A program made the translations under genes and the position numbers. A stretch of DNA of 64,000 nucleotides, taken from contig NZ_CP073696.1 in the NCBI RefSeq assembly GCF_025264645.1, positions 1,860,001 through 1,924,000 of the forward strand, in the 5' to 3' direction. Below the pieces are notes generated by a model. It worked only from the letters and a program-made list of their open reading frames with translations. It was not told the DNA's origin and made no database searches. This document shows positions 35,785 through 44,502 of the stretch, one piece after another. The first letter of the stretch is position 1. Every line of letters begins with the position of its first letter. The DNA comes from Edaphobacter lichenicola. GTDB lineage: Bacteria > Acidobacteriota > Terriglobia > Terriglobales > Acidobacteriaceae.

Positions 35785-37266
35785 ATGCAGCGTCGATCGA
35801 ATTTCAGCTTCAGGCTGATGCCTTTGTTTTTTGTCCTATGGACGCTATCACCATTAACAGGATTACCCCAGTGTGCGGGAATCGCATCGACTCCGATCTC
35901 TGCCTCCGATTGCGCTGCCCATGCCGTACCGCTAGACAAGAAAGCGACGCTCGATCCTGGCCACCCCTATACGCTTGCAGAGCTGATCGACATTGCAGAG
36001 CGCAATAATCCTCGTACCCATGTCGTTTGGGAGTTGGCCAAGCAGCGCGCCGAAAATCTCGGCGTGGCAAAGAGCGCTTATTACCCCGTCTTAGCAGGAC
36101 TGGCAGTATTCTCAGACCAGCGGTTCTATGCGCCTTTCCCGAAGGCGCTTGAGCCGCAGGGCGGTAACATGATTGAAACGCCGCTCGTGCAACCTGAGAT
36201 CACTTTAGAATATCTTTTGTTCGACTTCGGCAAGCGCGAAGCCAAGGTAGACGCAGCTACCGCGGAAAAGCTCGCCGGCGGGGCCAACTTTATCCAGGCA
36301 AATCAGGAGATAGCCTTTCTTGTTGCCAGCGGATACTACAAGCTGCTCACCGCACAGGAACGTCTGCAAGCAGCAAAGGAGACGTTGAAGACTGCACAAA
36401 CGACTCAAGACGCGGCCGAAGATCAATTAACGAATGGACGTTCCACATTGCCGGATGTGCTCAACGCTCGCGCGGAGACTTCGCAGGCCGTCTTCGATAT
36501 GGAGTCTGCGGATGGCGATGAAAAGATAGCGCGAGTCTCACTGACTGAGACGATCGGCGTGGAGCCTTCGCCGGATATCATGATCGATGCCCAGAAAAAT
36601 GCTCCACTGCCAGAATCTCTTACACTCTCCATCAACGAATTGATCGACCGCGCCTTGGCCGATCGACCGGATCTCATGGCCCAGGCTGCAGAGATTCGCG
36701 CAGCAGACGATGAGGTTCGAGTCGCAAAGGCTGAGTATCGACCAAAGATCGTTCTATCGGGTGCAGCTGCGCAGACATCGGTTTGGCCGACAGCAGATTA
36801 TGGCCAGCTCGGCGCTGTAAGCGAGCCCACATGGTCTGCCGCACTGGAGGTGCAATGGCGTATCTTCGACGGTGGCGAGAGAAAAAATGAGTTGGCCATT
36901 GCGGAATCGAAGCGTCGATCTGCACAAGACGTATTGACAGCCAAACATGATCAGGCGACGCGCGAGGTCTGGACAGCATTCATTGCTTTTCGTACCGCCC
37001 AGAAAAAAGAACAAGCGGCAGTGGCACTCCTTGAATCAGCCAATGCTTCTTACTCTGCGTCATTAGACGCGTACAAGTATGGAGTGAAGAATCTGGTCGA
37101 CGTCCTGACTGCAGAGAAACAGCTGGCGCTAGCTCGGCTCTCTGGCGTATCTGCACGCTCACAACTCTTGTTGGAAGCGGTCGATCTGGAGTTTGCAACT
37201 GGAAACCTACTGCGAAGCAAGCCTCCTGCAACGAAACTACAACCACAGAATGACGGGAAGCAATGA
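35785..37266 (+). CDS. TolC-family outer-membrane efflux protein (MdtP-like position)
   Basis: About 493 residues from the ATG at 35785, which has GAGAGG just upstream; the in-frame ATG at 35773 lacks one. The signal peptide core is LMPLFFVLWTLSPLTGL. Two TolC repeats are visible, each with long helices (LAKQRAENLGVAKSAYYPVL and the second-repeat matches DDEVRVAKAEYRPKIVLSGA, ARLSGVSARSQLLLEAVDLE). It would be the outer-membrane exit duct for the HlyD/FUSC system that follows. The stop overlaps the next start (ATGA). Confidence 0.9.
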   Translation: MQRRSNFSFRLMPLFFVLWTLSPLTGLPQCAGIASTPISASDCAAHAVPLDKKATLDPGHPYTLAELIDIAERNNPRTHVVWELAKQRAENLGVAKSAYYPVLAGLAVFSDQRFYAPFPKALEPQGGNMIETPLVQPEITLEYLLFDFGKREAKVDAATAEKLAGGANFIQANQEIAFLVASGYYKLLTAQERLQAAKETLKTAQTTQDAAEDQLTNGRSTLPDVLNARAETSQAVFDMESADGDEKIARVSLTETIGVEPSPDIMIDAQKNAPLPESLTLSINELIDRALADRPDLMAQAAEIRAADDEVRVAKAEYRPKIVLSGAAAQTSVWPTADYGQLGAVSEPTWSAALEVQWRIFDGGERKNELAIAESKRRSAQDVLTAKHDQATREVWTAFIAFRTAQKKEQAAVALLESANASYSASLDAYKYGVKNLVDVLTAEKQLALARLSGVSARSQLLLEAVDLEFATGNLLRSKPPATKLQPQNDGKQ

Positions 37267-37529
37267 CCAACACCAGAAATTGCCTGACTTACTTGACGCC
37301 TCTTTGTCTACTATGTGCAGGGTGTGGACATGCGCCCTCTGTAGATATCATTGGTTCTTTCTTCCCGGTGTGGATGCTCTGTTTATCGGCTGCAATACTA
37401 CTCGCGTTCGTCGTCCGGCATTTGCTGGTCCGATATCATCTGGAGTCCGATGTTGGTCCCGTTGCACTCTTCTACCCCAGCGTGGTCGTTCTTTTCACCA
37501 GCTTGCTTTGGCTGATTTTTTTTCGGTAA
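37263..37529 (+). CDS. ytcA: YtcA-family small inner-membrane lipoprotein
   Basis: 88 residues. The N-terminus ends in a lipobox (LLCAGCGHAPS). The family hallmark IIGSFFPVWMLC follows, then two transmembrane helices (LSAAILLAFVVRHLL and VALFYPSVVVLFTSLLWLIF). Length and motifs match YtcA, the uncharacterised small protein encoded next to mdtNOP in E. coli. It overlaps the upstream TolC gene by 4 nt and precedes the HlyD gene by 9 nt, so it is surely part of the pump operon. Its biochemical role is unknown; it may help assemble the pump. Confidence 0.8.
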   Translation: MTNTRNCLTYLTPLCLLCAGCGHAPSVDIIGSFFPVWMLCLSAAILLAFVVRHLLVRYHLESDVGPVALFYPSVVVLFTSLLWLIFFR

Positions 37530-37538
37530 GGAGAACCA

Positions 37539-38738
37539 ATGGAACAGGCAGCTGAAGTTCTCAGCCGTAAACCCATCGGTCGTTGGATCGGAGTTGGTGT
37601 CGTTGTGGCTGCGGTCATAGCGCTACTGGCTGTCGTCTTGGAGACCGATCTGCATCCGCGGACAGACGACGCCAGTGTGCGAGCAAACTTCATCGAAATT
37701 GCTCCGGAGGTCAGCGGCCGGCTGGTCGAATTACCGGTAAAAGACAATGCATTTGTGAAAAAGGGAGAGCTTCTGTTTCATATCGACCCTCGACCGTACG
37801 AATATGCTTTGCAGCAAGCCCTCTCCGATCAAGAGGCACTGGAACAACAGATCGTTGATGCAAAACGGAGGATTGCAGCACAAAATAGTGCAGCGGAAGC
37901 CGCTTTGGCAGGCGTCCACAACTCGAGAACAGGAATTAAAACCGCTGGCAGCACTGTCGATGTCGCAAAGGCAACCGTGGCTCGCGCTCAGGCAACGGTT
38001 GCAGCTGCCGAGGCACAGTTGAAACTCGCTACGAACAACCTGCACCGCATTGAACCTCTCTTGCAGAAGCAATATGTGACAGTGGAACAAATAGATCAGG
38101 CCAATACTGCAGTTCGTGTTGCACAAGGAAACTACGACGAAGCTCAGGCTGCGCTCTCGCAAGCGAAGGCGCAGCAGACCCAATCCGTCTTACGTCAACA
38201 GGAAGCAGACTCGATCGCTGCCGAATCACAGGCGAAGCTGGGCCAGGCAATTCATACCATCGACACAGTCGATACCTTGATGTCGGAACGACCAGGTAAG
38301 GCAGCCAAGGTCGATAGCGCGAGGCTTGATTTGGAGCGCTGCCGCGTTGTCGCTCCATTTAATGCGTATGTGACCAATATGAATATCTCGGTCGGTGCCT
38401 ATGCCCATCCCGGCACTCCATTGTTCACCCTGATCGATACACGTGTTTGGTATGTCGTTGCCAATTATCGCGAATCAAAGGTGAAGAACATTCGAATTGG
38501 AAGCCACGTCGATGTTTATCTCATGGGACATCCCGATCGTAAATTTAATGGTCTTGTTGAAAGTATTGGGTATGGTGTTTTTCCGGAAGATGGCAATGTG
38601 ACCGCTGGTTTGCCCAATATCGAACGCACGTTGAACTGGGTTCACCTTTCGACGCGCTTCCCTGTCCGCATTCGCATGCAAGATCCCGACCCTGACTTGT
38701 TTCGTATCGGCGCGACAGCAGTAACGGTCGTGAAATAG
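37539..38738 (+). CDS. HlyD/EmrA-type membrane-fusion protein (MdtN-like)
   Basis: 399 residues. One N-terminal transmembrane anchor (IGVGVVVAAVIALLAVVLE) is followed by the adaptor fold: DDASVRANFIEIAPEVSGRL and VKKGELLFHIDPRPYEYAL (lipoyl half), and a long Ala/Gln-rich coiled-coil hairpin (residues about 95-245). The second half then begins with LERCRVVAPFNAYVTNMNIS, and the beta-barrel contains VWYVVANYRESKVKNI. AAGGAGA lies 4 nt before the ATG. It would join the FUSC inner-membrane protein to the TolC-type channel. Confidence 0.92.
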   Translation: MEQAAEVLSRKPIGRWIGVGVVVAAVIALLAVVLETDLHPRTDDASVRANFIEIAPEVSGRLVELPVKDNAFVKKGELLFHIDPRPYEYALQQALSDQEALEQQIVDAKRRIAAQNSAAEAALAGVHNSRTGIKTAGSTVDVAKATVARAQATVAAAEAQLKLATNNLHRIEPLLQKQYVTVEQIDQANTAVRVAQGNYDEAQAALSQAKAQQTQSVLRQQEADSIAAESQAKLGQAIHTIDTVDTLMSERPGKAAKVDSARLDLERCRVVAPFNAYVTNMNISVGAYAHPGTPLFTLIDTRVWYVVANYRESKVKNIRIGSHVDVYLMGHPDRKFNGLVESIGYGVFPEDGNVTAGLPNIERTLNWVHLSTRFPVRIRMQDPDPDLFRIGATAVTVVK

Positions 38739-38742
38739 CCGA

Positions 38743-40815
38743 ATGAATGCGACTTCCGTATCCGCGACTCTCTTCTCCCTAGGCCGAAAGTTCTGGCAGG
38801 ATCTGCAACCGACTCCTGGACGGCTTCATAGCTCGTTACGGATTGTGCTCGCAACTGTTCTTGCTCTGATACTGATGCTGGTTTGGCAGATGCCATTCAT
38901 ATTCATTGGTCTATATTTCATCTTTCTTATCGGGAGAGACAGTCCCGCTGTATCGTTGAAGTCCAGTTTCATCTCCCTTCTGACCGTTGTGCTTGCCGTT
39001 GCTACCGAACTTGCGGTGGTTATTCTTAGTGATAATGATCCAATCGCCCGCGTCCTCAGTATTGCTGTGGTTACATTCATTGCGGGCATGCTGGTAGCCT
39101 CAACTAACTTTCCAACACTCGGCTCAACTTGGGGATTAATTTTTTGTACGGTGATCGCATTCTGGGATAGCCACGCTCCCGCCGATAAACTCGTCAAAAA
39201 CTCGCTTTGGCTGATCGCCACATTTTCTGTCGCCGTAGGGTGCGCAGTTGCGGTGGAATATCTTCTGGGGCATCGCAATCCTGCAGAGAGATTGGAGGAG
39301 CAACGTCGAATTCGATATCAAGTGCTAGACGTGATGTTTAGTGCGTATGCTCAGGGAGCAACCCCAGAGCAAAAAACCGCCGCGGCTATTCCCGTCTCTC
39401 GTCTGGCCATCGCCGGTGCAGCGGGGATGATGGAGCTTTATAACATCATCGTTGAACGAGACCTCGATAGAGGAACTCTTCCGATAGGAACCCGTTTGCG
39501 CATCTCAATGCAGGCCCAACTCATGGACAACGCTGCAGCATTCGGTCTGCAAAACGTTAATGAGGATGGTCCCGAACTGCGGCAACGTTGCGCCAACATT
39601 GCTCAACAATGTCGTGAGCTTATTCCCGACATCATCCCCAAGTCAGAAAAACGCCTGCTGCTGAATCAGCAGAATGTCTTTAGTCTGTTGGATCGTGTGG
39701 AAGGCGTCATCCACGCGATTATGACGATGCCCACTGAGATCGGTTCAACAAAAGACAAAGAGATGGTTGCGCTGCCGACGAAGAAGGTCCAATTCTTCAT
39801 TCCCGGGGCAATCTTCAAGCAGGAAAATGTAGCTTTCGCACTTAAAATCAGCTTATGCGCGACTATCTGCTACATCGCCTATAATGCGGTGGACTGGCCC
39901 GGCATCTCCACCGCCGTGATCACTGTGATTGTGACTGGACTTAGTAGCAGCGGTGCCATCAAGCAACGACTTCTCTTTCGGCTGCTGGGTTCAATCATTG
40001 GCGGCCTCGTGCTCGGCCTTGGGTCTATTTCATTGCTCTTCCCACACATGGATTCGATTACTGCGCTCATCGTCCTTGTCGCGCCCATTGCTCTTCTTTC
40101 GGCATGGACTGCCGCAGGGCCAAGGTTTAACTATGTGGGACTCCAGATTGCATTTTCTTTTTATCTTGTGGCCTTCGAGGGATCAAGTGCACCAACACAA
40201 CTAGCGCCCGCTCGCGATCGTTTTATCGGCATATTGCTCGCACTTATTGTCATGTGGTTCGTCTTCGATCAGATGTGGCCCGTACGAACTGTCACTGTCA
40301 TGCGCCGCCAATTGGCCACTGTCCTTAACAGTAATGCCAGCCTTCTGCGTCTTATGGATTCCACCGAAAAGCATGAAGAGTTGGTTGAACGTGCAGATAT
40401 ACTGCGTGATCGCGTAGGCAAGACTGTCGCTACCCTGCGATCGATGAACGATGCGGTCGATTACGAATTCGGGGTCGACCGTGATGAACATGTTCACACG
40501 AGCACGATGATCCTAAGGACATCCCTTACCGCCGGGGCGTTCTTCTGGAACCAGTTTGCGGTGCTCCATAGCGAGACGGATAGAGACTTTCTCGTCGCGC
40601 CAGCCTTGGTTCAGATGCGTCAGAAATTGGCGGAGAGTATCGACGCTATGGCCGAAGCGGTTGTACAAAAAACCAATTTTCTGGTGACTTCTGCAGAAGA
40701 TCTCGCCGGATCAGACGTGCTGCAGAGCCAACGTTATGGGGAGTATTCGAACAACGCGATTGCGCGGTTCGAAGAACTTCAAGCCTTCACTTCCATGCTA
40801 AGGAATGAGGTCTAG
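38743..40815 (+). CDS. FUSC-family inner-membrane efflux protein (MdtO-like)
   Basis: 690 residues, close to E. coli MdtO. Two sets of transmembrane helices (residues about 25-180 and 355-500) are separated and followed by cytoplasmic helical regions, the standard fusaric-acid-resistance/aromatic-acid-exporter layout. Representative segments are RIVLATVLALILMLVWQMPF and GLSSSGAIKQRLLFRLLGSI, the latter matching the conserved cytoplasmic loop. It starts 4 nt after the HlyD stop and ends the operon. Substrates of such pumps are usually aromatic or hydroxylated small molecules; here one candidate is the product of the adjacent biosynthetic cluster, which is inference. Confidence 0.9.
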   Translation: MNATSVSATLFSLGRKFWQDLQPTPGRLHSSLRIVLATVLALILMLVWQMPFIFIGLYFIFLIGRDSPAVSLKSSFISLLTVVLAVATELAVVILSDNDPIARVLSIAVVTFIAGMLVASTNFPTLGSTWGLIFCTVIAFWDSHAPADKLVKNSLWLIATFSVAVGCAVAVEYLLGHRNPAERLEEQRRIRYQVLDVMFSAYAQGATPEQKTAAAIPVSRLAIAGAAGMMELYNIIVERDLDRGTLPIGTRLRISMQAQLMDNAAAFGLQNVNEDGPELRQRCANIAQQCRELIPDIIPKSEKRLLLNQQNVFSLLDRVEGVIHAIMTMPTEIGSTKDKEMVALPTKKVQFFIPGAIFKQENVAFALKISLCATICYIAYNAVDWPGISTAVITVIVTGLSSSGAIKQRLLFRLLGSIIGGLVLGLGSISLLFPHMDSITALIVLVAPIALLSAWTAAGPRFNYVGLQIAFSFYLVAFEGSSAPTQLAPARDRFIGILLALIVMWFVFDQMWPVRTVTVMRRQLATVLNSNASLLRLMDSTEKHEELVERADILRDRVGKTVATLRSMNDAVDYEFGVDRDEHVHTSTMILRTSLTAGAFFWNQFAVLHSETDRDFLVAPALVQMRQKLAESIDAMAEAVVQKTNFLVTSAEDLAGSDVLQSQRYGEYSNNAIARFEELQAFTSMLRNEV

Positions 40816-40856
40816 GGTATCCGGCGAATTACTCTGCGGCTCGTCGATCAAAAAAC

Positions 40857-41792
40857 TCAGGTGTGACGGATTCGATTGACAACCTTGCGAGCCAGACGGT
40901 CAGGAATAATCGCTTCAGCTTTCACGTTATCGAGCTGCGAGTTCTGTCCAGGAGGCGTGGGCCTCATCCCTAACTTGCGCTCGTAATAATTAAATGCGCG
41001 AGTGCGGCCCAGCGCTCGATCGGCCTTCGTCTCAAAGACGCAGCTATAGGAGATGGATCTGCTCCCGCAAGTCTCGACCCAGTGTGGAGCGTTCTGAGGT
41101 TGGTGGAAGCCATCACCTGCCCTGAGGTTGTAAACCTGTTCTTTTCCTGGGTCGCGTTCCCCCAGGTCGAGTTGGCCAATGCTGACCTTTCCCCGAACGT
41201 AAAAATCCTCGAGATCCTCTTCGCGCACATCGTCTGGAGAATAGACATGGTAGGTCTTATCTCCCTCAATTTGGGTAAAGAATCCAACTTCAGGGTCAAA
41301 ATGAAGTGGCGTTGTGGATGCAGCAGAGGTTATGAATAAGCTGGACTGGATTCGCAGAATCGGTTGATCCCCAAGCCCACCCGGGATGCTGCGAATTTGC
41401 TGGATGATCAGGTCAAGCAGTCTACGGAAGCGATCGTCATGGTTCTCCAAACGCTTGAGCAAGATGCGGGTGGAACGTTCATTAAGCTGATGAATGGCTT
41501 CCTTTGGAGTCAGCTTGATGTGGGGAGCTTCAAAAAAAGCGCTCCCTGCCGTCGCCGCGCTCCCGGCAACATAGTAATCGTTGCTCGCCCCTGTATACCG
41601 ATCCAGCAATTCGGAGATAGAGTCGAACTGGAAGATGTCCAATCGGTGCAAGTTGTGCGTGAACCCGAACGGGGTCTTGTTATACAACGCCTGATAGGAC
41701 TTCGGATCTATATCAAGTTGCATATCCTCGAGGGCAACTCGTGGCAGCACTGTGACATCCGGAGCGGTAGCGATGTTCGAGTTAGCGGACAT
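40857..41792 (-). CDS. JmjC/cupin_8-type Fe(II)/2-oxoglutarate-dependent oxygenase
   Basis: 311 residues. The cupin core keeps the iron triad: the HxD of TPLHFDPEVGFFTQIEGDKT (near residue 165) and a distal His in FHQPQNAPHWVET, with YHVYSPDD between. These proteins usually hydroxylate a side chain of an amino acid or peptide using 2-oxoglutarate and oxygen. The C-terminal tail (GMRPTPPGQNSQLDNVKAEA) resembles that of the divergent neighbour at 42068. GGGAG is 6-7 nt before the ATG. It stands next to the NRPS-PKS genes, so modification of a carrier-bound or finished peptide is plausible but unproven. Confidence 0.8.
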   Translation of the reverse strand: MSANSNIATAPDVTVLPRVALEDMQLDIDPKSYQALYNKTPFGFTHNLHRLDIFQFDSISELLDRYTGASNDYYVAGSAATAGSAFFEAPHIKLTPKEAIHQLNERSTRILLKRLENHDDRFRRLLDLIIQQIRSIPGGLGDQPILRIQSSLFITSAASTTPLHFDPEVGFFTQIEGDKTYHVYSPDDVREEDLEDFYVRGKVSIGQLDLGERDPGKEQVYNLRAGDGFHQPQNAPHWVETCGSRSISYSCVFETKADRALGRTRAFNYYERKLGMRPTPPGQNSQLDNVKAEAIIPDRLARKVVNRIRHT

Positions 41793-42067
41793 AAAATTCT
41801 CCCATGTAGAGCAGAGACGACAGTGATGCGATGATGATAGCAGCCCCTAGCCTTGATCGAACTTCATTTCTTTTTGCATCTAAGTATCAACTCTTGACCC
41901 AAAAGAGCCATCTACAATGGTTAGTGAATTGCGCATAACTCACTGTGAGCAATTGACAAGCCAGACATCACAGTGGACGGCCGCCTTCCGGGCGAAATGG
42001 TTATTGTATCGATGTGGGATTAGGAATAAACTTCGCTTAAATCTAGGTTCCGAGAGCGTGCCGTATT

Positions 42068-42976
42068 ATGTCAACTTCTGTTGTTTCGAATGATCTCCTC
42101 GAAGATTGCTGGATCACTACTGACAGTGAGCTGCTGAGTAGCAAGTTTGATCGTGAACACTTCGAAATCACTCACACCTTAACAGAACATCCACTTCTAC
42201 AGATCCCCGAATTGATGGAGTTGGCGGAGCGAACTTTACAGACCAGGCCAGCTGGCATTTACTACGATGCGGGCGATATACGGGTCGACCAGAGATGGGA
42301 TCAAATGCCGAAGAAACAGTTTTCGGTTGTAGAAACGATGAAACGTATAGAGACATGCGGAGCTTGGCTATTGTTCAAAGACGTGCAGCGTGACCCAGAA
42401 TATCGGGCCTTTCTCGGTAGTGGATGGCACAAGATAAAAGCGAAGATCGGCCACAATCTGGAGTCGCAAATCTTACGTGAAGATGCTCTCATCTTCGTCA
42501 CTTCTCCAAAACGCATCGCAACTTACCACATCGATCGCGAATGCAGTTTTTTGTTACAGATCAAGGGGACAAAGACCATTCACATCTTCGATCGCACAGA
42601 TCGAGAAGTACTTCCCGAAGAAGAAATTGAGCGATTCTGGACAGTTGATAATAATGCTCCTGTTTACAAACCGCAGTTTCAAGCTCGCGCTACTTCTTAT
42701 AAGTTACGCGCCGGCACTGGGGTTCATATTCCCGTGAACTGCCCTCACTGGGTTGAAAATGACGACAACATATCCGTCTCCCTGAATGTGAACGTACAGT
42801 TCAAAGACACTCTCCGAGCAAACACGTATCGCGCAAATCATGCCCTTCGAGCCCTTGGCCTTACTCCGAGACCACCAGGTCAGTCTGCTGCAGTGGACTA
42901 CTTTAAATCTCGGTCCATGGTGCCTGTTCTGGCAGCCAAATCTGCGCTCCATAAGTTAAGCTCTCTCAAGAAGTAG
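42068..42976 (+). CDS. JmjC/cupin_8-type Fe(II)/2-oxoglutarate-dependent oxygenase, paralogue
   Basis: 302 residues. HxD is in TYHIDRECSFLLQIKGTKTI (near residue 154), and the distal His is in GTGVHIPVNCPHWVEN. The layout and C-terminal tail (GLTPRPPGQSAAVDYFKSRS) match the divergent gene at 40857-41792, so the two are paralogues. They differ in the region before the iron site, which suggests different substrates. The 275-bp gap between them must hold both promoters. Expected reaction: hydroxylation or another oxidative change of an amino acid or peptide; no substrate can be assigned. Confidence 0.78.
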   Translation: MSTSVVSNDLLEDCWITTDSELLSSKFDREHFEITHTLTEHPLLQIPELMELAERTLQTRPAGIYYDAGDIRVDQRWDQMPKKQFSVVETMKRIETCGAWLLFKDVQRDPEYRAFLGSGWHKIKAKIGHNLESQILREDALIFVTSPKRIATYHIDRECSFLLQIKGTKTIHIFDRTDREVLPEEEIERFWTVDNNAPVYKPQFQARATSYKLRAGTGVHIPVNCPHWVENDDNISVSLNVNVQFKDTLRANTYRANHALRALGLTPRPPGQSAAVDYFKSRSMVPVLAAKSALHKLSSLKK

Positions 42977-43045
42977 CAGCCGTTAGAATCAGCAAAAAAC
43001 TATTAATGAATCGTCTGTGTATGGGACATTCCTTCTCGATCTTCT

Positions 43046-44467
43046 ATGCGGCTATTCGAAACTATCCTGATTCTTGTTGTAATCGCGGCCGCGCTGGCGC
43101 AAATAGCTGAGATGGCGGATTCTTGGTCCCGATCTCTGATATTTTTAGCTTTCTTACTCGGCACATGGCATATTGTCTACGAAAAGACCTATTGGCAGAT
43201 GTTCCCTGCTCTCGCGGGGTTACTTGTTCTAGTTATTGGGAACTTAGGTCTGCGTCGCCCGCACACTGCGCTCCATCAACCAATGAAGAGACGTTTGGCT
43301 CTTGCGGTTGTTTTGCTCTGCCTGATGAGTTTCGGATTACTTGTGCTTGTGCCGATGTTCGTTCTCCCAAAACCGACCGGCCCGTATCCTGTCGGAACTC
43401 GAATAATTTACCTAAAGGATTCGAGCAGAATTGAGGATGAGGATCAACAACACCCAGGATTGCTTCGCGAGCTTACGGTTCAGATTTGGTATCCGGCCAA
43501 TTATTCGAGCAACCACCTTGCCGCATATCAAAGGCTAGCAGAGACAAATCTCGCCACGTCGTATCGTAGTGTTCTCTGGACAAACTCACGTATCGACGCG
43601 CCCATCACAGGAGAGGGAGGACCTTTTCCTGTTTTACTTTTCAATCACGGATGGGGAGGAAGGCGCACGCAGGATACGTTTTTGACGGAAGATCTTGCGA
43701 GCCACGGTTATGTTGTCGCTGCGATCGATCATACGTATAACGCCGGACGAGTCGCATTGTCAGGTGATCGCGTTATTGATAGCACTAACGGATACGATCC
43801 GATAGACGCTTCAAAGCATACGGCCACAGAGATCAAAAGAACTTGGAATAAAGAACTCCAAAGATGGGTCGAGGACGAAGTGTTTGTTCTTAATGCGTTG
43901 CAAACCGAGAATGCTGATAGCAAAAGCTTTTGGCACGGGCGACTCAATACCGATCGAGCTGGCGCCCTCGGTCACTCGTTCGGCGGGGCTGCTGCAATAC
44001 AGGTCTGCTCTGTTGATCGCCGCATTCGATCCGCACTCAACATGGACGGCTGGACGTTCGGAGACATTCAACATCGCACGTCCGCCCAGCCGACCCTGTT
44101 CATGTACGAAAAGTCAAACCAGCCCCGACAGCAAGATCTGAGCTCTCTGGATGCCGAAGCGCAAACCTTAAATGAATTAGATAAAAATGACGAGAGCGAG
44201 GTCGATGCTAGCCTCAAACAGTATGGCGGATATAAGTTATACGTGAGTAATACCTCACACATGGACTTTACTGATCATCCTTTGATAACTCCCTGGAGTA
44301 ACTGGATACAGCCCAAGCACATCTCTCCCGCGCGAATACAAATGATTATTCGCGCATACGTGCTGGATTTCTTTGATCAGACTATTCAAGGAAAAAAGTC
44401 CAGCTCACTAGAACCTGAAAATCCGAGTCAGTTTCGTGAAGTTCAGGTGGAAAAATGGACGCGCTAA
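43046..44467 (+). CDS. Membrane-anchored alpha/beta hydrolase (PAF-acetylhydrolase-like)
   Basis: 473 residues. The first 115 residues hold three or four transmembrane helices (FETILILVVIAAALAQIAEM, LALAVVLLCLMSFGLLVLVP). The rest is an alpha/beta hydrolase: oxyanion strand FPVLLFNHGWGG, nucleophile elbow GHSFGGAAA (Ser near residue 310), and a late TSHMDFTDHP carrying the probable catalytic His. The arrangement fits the platelet-activating-factor acetylhydrolase/dienelactone-hydrolase group. It is convergent with the C-PCP-TE NRPS gene. It may deacylate or hydrolyse a product of the cluster at the membrane; the substrate is unknown. Confidence 0.78.
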   Translation: MRLFETILILVVIAAALAQIAEMADSWSRSLIFLAFLLGTWHIVYEKTYWQMFPALAGLLVLVIGNLGLRRPHTALHQPMKRRLALAVVLLCLMSFGLLVLVPMFVLPKPTGPYPVGTRIIYLKDSSRIEDEDQQHPGLLRELTVQIWYPANYSSNHLAAYQRLAETNLATSYRSVLWTNSRIDAPITGEGGPFPVLLFNHGWGGRRTQDTFLTEDLASHGYVVAAIDHTYNAGRVALSGDRVIDSTNGYDPIDASKHTATEIKRTWNKELQRWVEDEVFVLNALQTENADSKSFWHGRLNTDRAGALGHSFGGAAAIQVCSVDRRIRSALNMDGWTFGDIQHRTSAQPTLFMYEKSNQPRQQDLSSLDAEAQTLNELDKNDESEVDASLKQYGGYKLYVSNTSHMDFTDHPLITPWSNWIQPKHISPARIQMIIRAYVLDFFDQTIQGKKSSSLEPENPSQFREVQVEKWTR

Positions 44468-44502
44468 TAAAAGTTGTCCGGCCTATCATCAAATCGGCTT
44501 TG

